Source: Pleuronectes platessa
Lineage: Eukaryota > Chordata > Actinopteri > Pleuronectiformes > Pleuronectidae
Assembly: GCF_947347685.1 (NCBI RefSeq)
Contig: NC_070627.1
Location: forward strand, 24,907,476 to 24,971,475
DNA: 64,000 bases
Reading direction: 5' to 3'
The notes under the pieces were generated by a model that saw only the letters and a list, made by a program, of their open reading frames with translations, had not been told where the DNA came from and did not search any database. Of this stretch, positions 1 to 12,711 are shown in pieces. Position 1 is the stretch's first letter, and the number at the start of each line of letters is the position of its first letter. A program made the position numbers and the translations under genes.

Positions 1-3000
1 CACAGAAATGCACTCGTGTTCATATTGATTCAGAGTGCAGATATTAAAGCCAGAGGCGGGCGGCTCTGCTGCTATCTGCAACTGCCAGGTTTGAGGCTTA
101 TTGACCGTTTTTGACAGACTGAGTAGCAGACGACTTTTTGGTGAATGGGCCGTGTGCCCAAAGTTCAATTAAAAGCCTCACACTGTGTGTAGCCAGCATA
201 TTTGCCAAATGGTGAGAAAAGTGAAAACCAGTCTTCTGCTTTCTCAACATGCTGGTCCTTTGATTGCTCTCCTGTAACGGATTTTTTCAAAAGAATCCCT
301 TCAATATTTATCTTAACCCGACAGGCTGAAGGAGGTTTTCAGGCATGATGTGAGCGCACACAGTGAACACAAAGCTACATTTTGAGGTTTTAGTGGGGCC
401 CTGAACTGTGGGTGCGACCACCTACTTTTTTTCTGTGCTCTCAGGGCGTGTCAGTGGTGGAGCACGATGGCGTTGGTTTTCGAAAAGGCTCGGTGGGGTC
501 TGTGCTTTCCTCTCATTTGGTCTGACTTGCCCACAGGGGCCATTGGGTCAAGAGAGCATTATCTTAATTCCAGTGACAGGATGTGGCTTCAGCCCTCCAT
601 CTTGTAGTGGTCCGATAACAGTTAGTGATTTCTGCTTGAGGGAGATAAGGGATGTGAGATGCTGTACGAGGACACAGTGGATTAACTACATTTATTTTAA
701 CTAGTCCATCAAACCGAAGTCAGAGAGGGGTTGGTTACATTTCACATATCGCTCTAATAATAATGCATATGCCGCTTGTGTAGGCTCTCCATAGATTCTA
801 CTTGCTTTCTCATCCAGATGATTTAACTGCCTCTCTTATGAATGATTTAAGGTGAGTCTGTGCAAAGTTGTACCAACCTTGGTGCCCTCAGAAGTAGAGT
901 TCAGCACTCTGGTTCATAGTGACCACCTCAAACTTAATAAGACAGAAAATTACTCATCAGGTACATGTGAATCATGGTTACCGTGAAAAAAAATAAGCCA
1001 ATTGAATTTATGGAGGTTAAATGATCTGCTTGCACTTTTCTCCCCAACATCTTTTGTGGTATTTCAACATTTGGTTCAAAGTGTGAACAAATGTTTGCCC
1101 TCATGCCTCCGTAAGTCATGTCCAAAATCAGTGAATCAACTGGACTAGAAGTGTGAATGAGCCAGAGTAGCAGAGAGAAAGGGGAAGAGCCTTTCCCCCG
1201 GGGGCAGTGCCCAGGACAATGTCAAGTTTGTCTGGCCTGAGTGCATGAACACTAAGCTTTTCGGAACTGGCAGCTCGCCCCGGTACCTACCCATCTCCCC
1301 TGGCTTCCAGAGCTGTCCAGCCCCGGAGCACTAAGCATTTGTGCAAAGTTCATAAGGCTTCCCTCCGTTTGTGTGGCCATAATGGCCGCTCCATCCTGTT
1401 GTAGCTCAAAGAGTGCTTATGGGCTCCGAGGGCCTGGCGCTGATGCTGCAGAGGCGTGAGTGTTCTCAGTTACTGACTTTGCCTGACTGCTCCCATTATG
1501 AAAAAGAGCAGATCCCCCCCCCTCCCTGCTCCTGTCCTGTCAGTTTCAAATCTCAGCCTCCACTATCTGCATTTCCTTCATTGTGTCCTCCTTCTAAATC
1601 TAATTTGCTTAATGGAAACCTCAAGCAAGATAAAATGTCAGTCCAGTCACTTGGGTTTATTTATTTAAGTAAATTCAAGATACTCTAAATTCTGCTTGGA
1701 AAGAAATTAAATAAAACAATACTGATTCGGATTTTGATTATGGTAATTTACGAGACACCTCTGTCCAATCCTGCGTAAGGTACAATCTCAGTAAAAACCT
1801 GTAAACCGTTTCCCAATTGTCACCGTTCCTGAGACCTGAGTGATAATAAGCTTGTTTCTTGTGACTGCCAGCTCCGTGGAAGCAGCCGTGCTCTCGGTAC
1901 GTTTTTTTCCCCACGGTTACGACCTGCATCAGCATAATTCAAGCATGACCCTCCTCCCCCTTTCATTTTCTGCCTTTCTCCCCCGTTAAAACCCAAGTCG
2001 CAGACTAGGGTCCGCACCATACATCATCCAGACTGGGGGGGGGGGCTTCCTCCCTTCCCCCTCATCCGCCGTGGGAGAGAGGGAGACTGCGGCTTTTTTT
2101 TTTTCTTCGGCTGGTGGAAAGCCCTTATCGACAGTTTCAGCATTCACTGTGCATTGTGCCTCCCCCTCACATGTCACCCGGCATCCACTCAAGTCCATCT
2201 GCATCGGAGTCAGGTCCCTGTTCACCTGAGTGGAACAATCACGTCCACTTGAATCCAGACGCTTACTTCAGAAGAAAAATATAAAAAATACATTCGTTTT
2301 TTCAACTAATATCCTATTCCATTGGAAAGATAAAGAAGAGACACATTCTTCAAAAGCCCCGCATTTCAAAAATACAAGTCTAATGCCGGGCGACAGTCTT
2401 CAGTGGTATTAGCAATTAAGGAGATTTTCCCTGGCTGACAGAAGAAGATTGCAGCAAACTTAACAGATTTCCACACAGTGGGCGATCTGTTAGCACAGCA
2501 CACTGTCCATACGTTTTCCCTTAAATGATTATTGCTAATAAAACACTTTTCAATTAGCCTTCAGGTGCAGCAAACATCTTTCATGACACTGAACAGGGCA
2601 CGAGATGGAACTTGCATTCCAGCACTCTGCTTTGTACACAGCCGGTGAATAGGCTTCAGATCAGGCTTTGTGGGAATGATTGTCAGTGGCTTAATGAGCG
2701 TCTTTGCCAAGCTAGAGGCTTTGGAAACATATGTGACTACAGTGGCTCCAGTCCTGTCCGTCTGCAGCTCGCATGACACAACAAAGAACGCCTTCCGCTC
2801 TCTATGATTTTTTGCTAGAGTATGATTTTTATCTCAGTCATGTTTTTCTTTGATTCTGGATGTTGCTGCCGGGGAAAGCAGCGGGTATTCATCTCATGAC
2901 GACCAGAGCTGAGAATGTGAAGTCTGGTGAGTATCCTATAGTGTCTGAAGACGCCTGTAAAGCTGTTGCAGCACATTCGGGTTAAGCGTGTTTTGGTGTC

Positions 3001-6000
3001 TCCACGTGGAGGAGACACTCTGGGAGGCATTCAGTCGATTTTCTTCCTCTAAAAGTACAAAGGGAAATCTGTGGCTAAGATTTGCATTTTAAATAGTCTA
3101 AGTGTTGTTCTCTTGCGTTGTTATTTTGCATTTGTAACACCTCACAACAAAGTTTATGTTTAAAATTCATCCTTTTTTTATCATAGGTTTCTCTGGGACC
3201 AAAGCCCAAAGCAAATCTGCTCTATGACGCGTCAACATAATGCAACTCCTTAATAGTAGTCAAAGATAAAAACACCTGTTTATTAGAATGAAACTGTTTA
3301 CATCCTCTCGAAGCACCTTTCGTCATAGTTACTGTGAAGTCTGCAAAACATCTCAGGACATTGATGATCCAATCGTGGAACAGTCATGAAGTGTTTCAAA
3401 GGAAATGTTTGACAACAGTAGAGGATCATCTGAAGTGTCTGCATCAGTAAATGTGGGACTTTACTACATTTACATGTTTGCAAACAAATTTGACAAGAGT
3501 CCTCAGTCAAATGTAAATAGTCTTAATCTGCTGTTTATTGATTTAATAAACAAACGAGTGAGATTAATTAGATTGGAGCTGAAGTCATCCTTTGATTAAA
3601 AGTAAATATTTGCAAGCTTTCTCATTCTATTATAGCAAAATAAATAATGAACAATCTTTGGGGTTGGGGTTTTGATCGCACAAAAATTAAGAAAAAAACA
3701 TATTGCATTGAGAAAAGTCGGCTTTTTCACTATTCCTAAATTATTCCAGAAAATAATTATCAAATGAATCGGAAATGATAATAAATCGTTGTGGCTCTTA
3801 GTGAACACACACGCACGTTGCCTTAGTTCAGTGATCTCAAAGCTTATAACACACATGAATCATGATGGTCTGCTAAATATAACTTGAATGATTCTATAGT
3901 TGTAGTGTCAGGCCTCATAGCTCATTCATTCAACTTTGAAAAGCTTAAATTTCCCTTCTCTGAAACTCAGCCATCTAAAAGTGTGCTGTGCAACACATGT
4001 GTGACACGTGCAATACAGTATGCAGGAATGGACACGTGCTTGTCACGAGCATCTGGATCTGTGTAAACTGAACGCGTATGACCACTGCGCTGAACCGGTG
4101 ATGTCCATTGAAACAAATCAATTTTTTTAACACATTAAGATCAATAAGAAGCTGCCTGGGAGTGTCCACAGCCTGATCTGCATGGAGGGGTTCAGTGGTG
4201 TAGTTTGAGCCTGGTCCTGCTGAGGAGCACTGGCTGATCTCAAAGCAGACCAGACCACCTGCTTACTAGAGCTGCTGAACCTGTGATATACATTTGTGTC
4301 CAAGGACTGAGCAGATTTTAACGCTGGACAGACTTGACGTTTTTTACACACCCCTAAATATTTCGGGTTCACACATGTAAGTGTCAAGCCCTGGGATGTC
4401 TGGAAGGTTTCCAGAGCTCTCGCTTAGCAAATGCAGACTGTTTACATTCACTTTAAGTTCATTCTGCCAGTTGCCTTTTGCCAGATTAACATCAAAGTGG
4501 GTCAGGACAGTAAACGTGAGGACTTTAAAATGAACCCTGAGGTGCATCGCTGACTGACTGAATTAGTTTTATTTAATAAGCCATTTACTGTAGATTAAAT
4601 ACTGGTAGTATGAAATAGCTTTTCTCATCTGAATCTTGTGTTATCTAGGGAAAAGCATTCATTTCTAGCTAATGTTGTTTTTCTATAAGTGTAACCAAAC
4701 TGATTTTCATGTTTTATTAAGAAACACTTTTAGTCTTGGAAGTATTAAGCTTGAAGTGGTTTGTTGATTTCAAATAATCATAATCTTAATGTAGCTGCAA
4801 AGACAGCGAGACATATTTATAAGAAGTTAAAGTCAGTTAAGATGATATTGAAAACATCACCCATCTTTTTGTACAGTTGTTGCTGTTTTCTAACATGTTC
4901 TAAAATTTCAAATAGATTTAGTGTCTTTAACTAATGAGAGCCCACTGTAAATACTGATATTCTGCTTTGTTACATTTAAAAATCTTGAATCTTGATCGTC
5001 AGGTCTTGAACTCATTCCAGTCGCTTGGTCTCAACATAAACTCATCTCGACCCTATTAAGAGATTGAGAGCCACAGGAACTGGGCCACGTATCCGACAGC
5101 TGTGTCAAACAGCTTACCCAGAGTAACGCTGTCCAGATGCTCGGCTGCAGCAGCGAACAGGAAATTCAAATGTCACAACAGCCCGAGCAGAGCCTCTCAT
5201 TTCACCGGCTGAAATTCAGATTTCTTTTCCCTCTATGGATATGAGACACCTGAAGGGATTAAGAAGCTGGATGAGGCAGCACAGGTACAGTGTTTCTATA
5301 AAGCTGTAGTTTGCGCTGCAGCTCCGTGTGTGCTGTAGGGACATCCGGAATTCTAGGTAGTTGGCAGAAACAAATTGCACCGGGGACTGATGGAGGTGAG
5401 GATTTGGGATATAGGAGCCATCGATCATGTCTTGACGTGGAACAGTTTCGTCTGGGGTAATTTCCAGCATCACTCAGACAGAGGGAATGGATGCGGAGAG
5501 GAGCGGGCTGTGTTAGGTCGCGAGAAAAAATAATATTCCAATCCCTGCAGTCCGGCTCGCAAATTCATCTCCGGGCCAGCTACTCAGCGAGGATCACACA
5601 CTAATGTGATTATTGTCCTGGGCGAGGGGGCACTCCTGTGGGACTTCAAAGAGAGCACATCAGAGGGAAAAAGGGAAAAAGGGCTGGAAGCTGTGATGCA
5701 GACAGGTGCACTGCACTTTCCAAAACCTTTTCCCTGTGCTCTGAACATATCACCAGGTTCAAAGAGAGGACTCGGAGGTTTTCTGTTGTGTAGTTTTAAC
5801 CACAAACAGTGTGCGGGATTTATTGTTGTTATTTTCATGTCACGTGACACGCTCTGGTGATCAGTTTATACGGTGTTCGAAAACACGAATGCCGAAGCCA
5901 CAACATGAAGGCAAAAGGACACAACTTAACTGCACAAGCCACACAATGGAAACAGAACCACTATACTGAAGTGAGGGACAACTGATGTTGACAATGAAAT

Positions 6001-9000
6001 GAAAAGGAGATCCATACTTGAGGTGTTACGGTAGAAGTATAAACATTTTTGCGTTCTTCCTTTTTGGATCCTACCAGCACCTGTACCATAACAGCTCAAA
6101 TCCACAAGTATCTCATTTAAGCCGCGATCGACTTTCACAAACACCGGCTCACACACATCCCTGACTCGACCACAGTCAGTAACTGTGCTCGTTTCAATGT
6201 GCGTCGTGGTTGTGCTTCCGTTGCGTGGGTTTTGCACTTGTGCATTTGCCTTTGCATTTGTGTTGTGGCTATTGCTTTTGTGTTTCCCATTAATGCGCTT
6301 GTGTCCGACGTCTCAGCCACCAAGAGTTTCATTCTGCGTATAAATTATGCAACAGGGCCAGAATTCAAAGTCCAAATGGTTAGCTCTGATACGGAGAGAG
6401 CCCTGTAAGTTTCAGCTTGAATATTCACAGCTGAATTTTTATATTCTTTCGAGGCAAACAGCTTTCAGACACACAAAAGAGCTGTTAATTATATTCTGGA
6501 GAAAGCCTTCGTGCTCTTTTGTTCATGAAAATCTTTTTGGAAAAATGCACATTACTGACGAGATAAAAACCTCTCGTGAAAAACCTCTTCAATTTTCTTT
6601 TAATAAAGCACTTGTTCAAGGGTGTCTGATGCCAGCTGCTGACATGAGGATCCCACCCTGGTACAGTGTGTTGTTACATAAGGCTGCAGGGTCACTGCGC
6701 AGTACAGGCAGTGGGTCCCACTCTCTCCTTGAAGAAGGAGGGGGGGGGGGGTTCACTTGGGGTCATGATGCTCGTTCTTCATTAGTTCATATGGAACACA
6801 CGGGGGTCAGGAACCGAACAGTTCATCAGTGCAGCTGCTTTATATCTGTCGGCAACTGAGCCCCATTCCTCCACAACCTGAGCCTCTCCTCTTTCCTCAC
6901 TGCCTCATTCTTCATCCTCCTCCTATCACTCGTGCCGCCCAGCTCCCGGCCCTGTCCCCTGAGCATGCCGGCGCTACGGGCCTCTGAAATTAATGGTGCG
7001 ATAATGGAACTGTCATGCTTTCTGAAGTGCAGTCAAATCGAGCCCAATCTCAATTAGACAGGCATATTATCTAATATTGCTACCACTTCCTAATCTCATT
7101 TAGAGCCTTGTTGCTGTTTTTTTTTTTCTTCCTCCCCATTCATATTTTAATAATAGATGAAGCGCACGGCCGGGCTTGTTGTCGAATACTAAAACTGCTT
7201 AACATTGCCAAAGGTCAGAAAGGAATGTAGTTCGAATTCCGAAGAGCGAGACGGGGAAACAAAAATATCTAAACAAATATGAAAATACAATTCTACAAAA
7301 AAAAAAAGTTGCCTTTTCACAGCAAGCCAGACAGTGTCTCCCATTTGCAAGCTAAATGAGAACTTGATTGGACTGAAAGAACAAACCGGCGACCCCAGAA
7401 AAGCTGTGCAGCTCATTGCACACTTCAGAAGCAACGCAAGTCAATGGCTGCTTAGTGTTAATCAGCTCACTTCGTTGTTTTAATTGTTCCTGAATGATCG
7501 AATGGGAATCAGTGTGAAAGCATTATCAGGGCCGTGAGAGGGGAGCGTGGAGCTGCTGTCTTCCCGTTGCAGGTCTTTAGCGAAGAGAATATTTTAATCC
7601 GGCCTGACAAGACGAGGATCTGGTTAATCCTATTACAGGCTCGCACATTAAACTACAGTAGGGCTCACACTCTCTCTGCCCTGTTGTCTTTGTGTGAGAA
7701 AGCAGCAGATGGTTCCAGCTCAAGGGCTCTAGACCGACTGTAGTGAACTTTGAGTGGTGCAGCCCAGACCCCACCCCGTTACTAAACCACACTGCATGGA
7801 GAATGTTCAGGGAAGCAGCTTGATGTGCTTTGTTTTTGTCTTTGAAATCTGACCCGTGCCATCCTTGTAGTGTGTGATACATTTTCAATATTTGTGCATT
7901 TCGTTCATGGGCTACAGTTGAGGTGTGATGCCAGAGCAGATGGCTGAACTGTCGGAGTCGGGAAACAGACAAGAACAGGCCAGTTGTATAGTGGCGTGCC
8001 AGATCAGCAGCCATTTTGACATGAGGTAGTGGGTAAACACAGGTGTTGACGTTAATGAAGGTTTTGATTGATTTAGGTACAGAGCGTGGATTAATTTAAT
8101 TAGTAACACTATTAACTGGTAACTGTAATTTCGTGTGTCAAAATGGCTGCTGTGAAAAATCTCTAATGTAACAAGTCAGTGAATTCTGCTCTTTAGTGAT
8201 ACAGTATTCAGCGGTGTGAAGAGCAGTAATTAAAACTGAGATTTTTACAGACACTTGCAGATTTTGAGAATTCCCATTTCTATGTATCCGTGTGTACAAT
8301 TAATATTGTTTGGGAAATGATTACATCACTTCTTACTTTGCGCACTACGTTGCTTTGTGTAACGAGTGTCTGTTTGGACCACAGCGTTCTTCTCTGGCAT
8401 TTGAAGGATCATTGATGTCGAGTTTATCACCACCTACTGGCCCCTGCATGCTTGTTATAGAGTTTGCAGTCGTTTTTGTCTATTGTCTGGCGAATGAAGG
8501 CCATGTGGATGTAGGTTGTTTGTTTTTTTATTTAGAGGAAAATAAAGGTTGAAGAATATCATGGGTATTCAACACAAGGTTTCAAGCTGTTTTCAAACAT
8601 CCAATTTGTCTTTCTCATTTGAGGCATTCAGAGTAAGAAGAAAATGTCCTGAGCATTCAGGTGAGGGGTGACAGCTGAGTATCGTAAACAAGAGGCATGA
8701 CATAGGCCTATAAATTCCATTGTGGAAACTTCGCATCATGTTGGTTCTTATCACCAACAGCTCCTAATTATCCTCTTCACAAGCTGACGCATCTAACTGC
8801 AACTTATTGGTGTAGAGCTCCTCTTTTACATCCTGAAATATTTGTGTTATTTTTCTTTATTCAGTTCTGTTTTTCAATTTGAGTTTTTCAGCATCTGTTG
8901 TGTGTTAGAAATGTCATCAACATATCCGCCCATTGTGAAAGTTAGGATATTTCTTGCCATATTCTCACAAGGGCTCACTCAGACATTTGACACATAATAT

Positions 9001-9310
9001 TCTCTATGGATATACTGTCGACAAATTACTTTGTTGGCCAGATATTTAAAGAACTTACACTGCACTAAGTATTGAAGGGGTGTTCTTGTCAGCAGGACAT
9101 TTTGATATCAGTAGTCCATATGGGAACGCAGAGTAACCCCACTGAGGAAACTGTTTCTGTTGGCACAGAAAGTGACAGCTCACTCAACAGTCACAACAAC
9201 CCCAAATGTAAGGATCAGTCATGGATAAACAAGATGACAAGACGTGGGTGGTGCAGACGTTCTTTGGCTACATCAAGCACAGTTACTCAGTGGATAAGAC
9301 ACATCCCTAG
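1..9310. other. Upstream non-coding DNA, no gene recognised
   Basis: No ORF here resembles a known protein and none has a convincing exon structure. Homopolymer G tracts occur at 2035-2045 and 6740-6751. The AT-rich, homeobox-site-like stretch around 6985-7110 could be regulatory but cannot be tested without comparison to other fish. Confidence 0.5.
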
Positions 9311-9600
9311 TTAAAGGTCCAGTGTGTAAGACTTAGGTGAAAGGGATCTATGGGATACATCTAATATTTAATATATAATAATCATAGTTTTCACTAGTTT
9401 GTTATCAACTAAATAGTTAGAATTGTTGTTTTCCTTACCCTAGAATGAGACCTTTACGGTTATATTGGGAGGGGGTCCTCTCTACGCCACATTTATTATA
9501 ATAGCCCAGACTGGACAAACTAAACACCCTTTGAGTTGTTATGACAACTGAAGGCTACCACAGGTTCTCTTTCCTGATTAGATGCTTTTCTCTCAGCTTT
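9311..9600 (+). repeat. Truncated teleost interspersed repeat (MITE-type)
   Basis: It begins ttaaaggtccagtgtgtaag and includes the phrases gaaagggatctatggg, cctagaatgagacc, gcccagactggacaaacta and gacaactgaaggctacca. These match from memory a repeat common in percomorph genomes that normally ends in an inverted cacactggacctttaa; that right end is missing here. Class not assigned. Confidence 0.6.
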
Positions 9601-12513
9601 TTCTCAGAATGTTGTAACATCTTGTACAATAATTTATTGAGAATTTAATCAACACACTAATCGATTCTGAAATTAATTAAATTAAATCAAATTGTCTTGA
9701 TTGTAATTTGGCACCAATTACGGCTGAAGCTAACGATCCCTTTCTATTATTGATTATACTGCTGTTTAATTGTTCTGACTAATCATAAAATGGAATCTTT
9801 AAAAAGACCCTAATCGCAGATTTACTGTACGAGGGGGCATCTTTATACCCTTGATAGATTCAATTTCTGATTGTACTACTCTCCACACAATCTCCTAACT
9901 CAACATAGAGACTTCATTCATATTTAAATACATGTTTATATTGATGATTTATATCAATATTGACTACAAATGTTATTTTGGCACCATTTAGTGCCACATT
10001 GCACATGTCTAAGCCCCATCCCACCACAACTGGGAGTTTGAAAACTGTCTTGGTAGCTTTTATTGTGTCAAACACTTTAATGATGAGGGGTAAAATTAGG
10101 TTACAATGCCTTTGTATCGAATTGGTCCACATTGTTGAACAAACCAACTTGGTCCTTTTGCTGTTGTTGATGAGGAGAAGGTTTTTCAGAGAATGCTCTA
10201 CATCTGTCACTCAGAGACAGCTTTAAAGTGTGGAGGCAGATTTTTACTTGGCCCACATTGCTTCATCTCCCACTTCTTGCCCCCTCCTGGGCTGAGCTTC
10301 TGTCCCCTCTGAGCCTTGGCTAAGTAAGGTTAGGGTTCATATTGGCCTTCCCACAGTGAGCAGCTTTTAACCTCCTGCCAGCTTCATCAATCTCGAGCTG
10401 GTGTGATCGCTGCTGAAAGGGGCGGGGATTAAAAACAGCCCTCGGTCTGTAAATCAGCCGAGTCGGCGGGGGGCCCCTCTTGAGTGTATCATATAGGTCC
10501 AATAGGCTCTATACCCTCTGACTTCAGTGTAGACATTGTTACTCGCAGCAGTTAAGCCCTGAGCGGACCTCCCTCAACCAGATGGCCCTGTTGGTTCCCA
10601 ATAAATGTTTAATGAGGGGAGAACAAATTAAATCAAAAGGCAAATGATCACGCACAGTTTGAACAAAGTGTAATCCATCTAAGGTGTTGTTAGGTTGGTG
10701 AAGGATTTTGGCCAACACGGTCTAACAATGAGAACACATTGTCTAGTGGGAATTCTAACCCTCTCGTACTCCCTATACGTCTTAACCAGGCCAATCTCAC
10801 CAACAAAGCACAAACCAATTAGCAGAAAGCCCTTACCTTTGATTTTAATCTCTGTTTAGCAACATACGCAAATCCTCCTGTTTGGGAAAGGCTGAAACAA
10901 AAGCAAAGCCTCAGGCGTTTCTGTGGATGAATTATAACTCTGAGATCAGTGGGCATAAATTGTGATTGAGTGGGGCGGGTTTATATCACGCGTATCACCC
11001 TCGGATTCTCGAACCTTGATGGCGATGCTGTTGGTGGGCGGGGCAGGGGTCACGAGTTGGTTCAGAAAAGGTCAGTATTGAGTTGCAGACAGAGTTAATA
11101 CCATTACCATGAGGCACGGCTGGAGAGTCAACGCATGTTCATCATTCTCTGAAATAATGAAATCGACTCTTTTGTTCTCTGGTCAGTTATTCAATTCCAT
11201 CTCTCGCACAGGAGTTTGACCTCGGTGTCGCCCATTGAGTTTTGTTAAAGCAGCAGGAAGATTAGGAAAGAACAGGCGCTGAATTCAAACAGGCTCCTTT
11301 GTAGACATGGCAGGGGTGTTTGAGCATCCTTACTGTCCAGCTCATATCTCAGCCATGACTGCTTGACTGTGTGTTTGACATTAATTGCGAGCCCATCAAC
11401 ACTAATTCAGTAATTGCAATTACTGGATTTCCTCACCTTGTAATGTGGATCCTTGCTTGTTCAACAGTTTCGGTTTAAGCACCAGCATGGAAACAAAAAT
11501 CCCTGCAGACCAACAGAATTATGATTCTACATTTCTTTAGAACTCAAATGTTTTTGCTGTTATATCTTTCTTTGTTATAATGGTGTATGTTAAGCTGTTA
11601 AGCTAATTACTACGACATGACCTACCGAGCTGGGTCACAGCCAACACAGGGAAGACTAATGAGCTGACACCCCACAGGGTATACACTGCACAGACACTCA
11701 AATTCCCATACATCGCTCTCTTCCGTGCTCCTCCCTGCTCCGGTCCCGAACTCCCGACCCATCATGTGCTCATTATGGTCCACACTCTGGTCTGTTAGCT
11801 GCAAAATGATCCTGTACTCTGCAGCCTGTCAGAGTGTGTGTGTGTCTGTCTGTCTGTGTGTGTGTGTGCACACAGCTTACTTTGTCTGACTGCTAACTAT
11901 GTACGCCATTTATGCCTCACATCCCTCAGGCAACAGTGTTTGCTGCAATGACAGATAAACGCGTAGCTGCATTGTTAATCTCTTTGACTCATTGTTATCA
12001 GACTCGTGCAGGCGCCGATCAAAACAGAGCTGTGATTAAATCAGCCAAATAGTCTGAACTCCGATTTGTAATTTTGATTTCAATCTTGGCTCTGTTTGGG
12101 AGTAAGTGTTTCCTTCCTTCAGTATTGTTGAGCATCTGCCATGCACTAATAAATCCACAGGCTCCTTCATTTGCTTACTTATTTATTCCCACCGCCGCAT
12201 GAAAAATGCACTTTTCCGACTACACACTTACACTGACACCAAACTACAAAACAATTTGAGTCCCAGGGGGAAGGGGGGTGATACAAGGCTTTAATGTGAA
12301 TATTTCTTTGTCACAGTAAAGCGCGAAGTAGCGCACAACAGAGCCCCTGTCGATGCAAATGAAAATGTGCGGTGTGCCAGGTTATGCCTGGCTGAGCAGG
12401 GAGCAGTCAGGCTCCCGGTCACATGGGATTTGTTGTGTTTGGGGTTTGCCTTTCTGTCTGCCAGCGTGTGGGTGGATTCATGGGGGCCTTCTCCGTCTGT
12501 GCTGCTCTCACAG
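9601..12513. other. Proximal upstream region of chl1
   Basis: No gene seen. It holds a TG-rich microsatellite (about 11836-11868), an 18-bp perfect palindrome at 11408-11425 and an octamer-like atgcaaat at 12353-12360. A TATA-type promoter was not recognised; the transcription start may lie further upstream if non-coding exons exist. Confidence 0.4.
11408..11425. promoter_or_regulatory. 18-bp perfect palindrome containing TAATTGCAATTA
   Basis: The sequence cagtaattgcaattactg equals its own reverse complement. Its core is two TAAT/ATTA homeodomain half-sites four bases apart, the spacing used by some paired-class homeodomain dimers. It lies 1.1 kb upstream of the first recognised chl1 exon. 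Regulatory function is inference. Confidence 0.35.
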
Positions 12514-12711
12514 GTACAGCATCTTTCGACGCGCCAGAGAAATGAACTGAGGACGCAGAGGAGAGAGAGAGCACGCGTTTCCTGAGGACGTCTGAGATTA
12601 CCAGTGAAACCATGAGGTCGCAGAGGAGCCCGGGACTGGTCGCCGTGCTGGGCTTGATCACCTGCTATTGTGCCTTATATACGACTGCTGCCATTGACAT
12701 CCCACTGGAAG
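12514..12711 (+). CDS. chl1: chl1 coding exon 1: 5' UTR end, start codon and signal peptide
   Basis: ATG at 12612 has A at -3 and opens MRSQRSPGLVAVLGLITCYC, a basic start followed by a hydrophobic core typical of a secretory signal peptide. Mature protein probably begins near AIDIPLE, which aligns with the CHL1/L1 N-terminus. Coding part is 100 nt and ends in phase 1 at a GTGAGT donor (12712). A pyrimidine-rich acceptor (cag at 12511-12513) suggests the 5' boundary, implying at least one further upstream non-coding exon that I cannot locate. A two-codon upstream ORF (ATG AAC TGA) lies at 12542-12550. The exon start is inference; the coding part is firm. Confidence 0.85.

Noticed and set aside
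6347..6859. 170-residue + strand ORF in the upstream region
   Set aside because: No recognisable motif, runs through a poly-G tract giving poly-Gly, and lacks splice or promoter support; a chance open frame.
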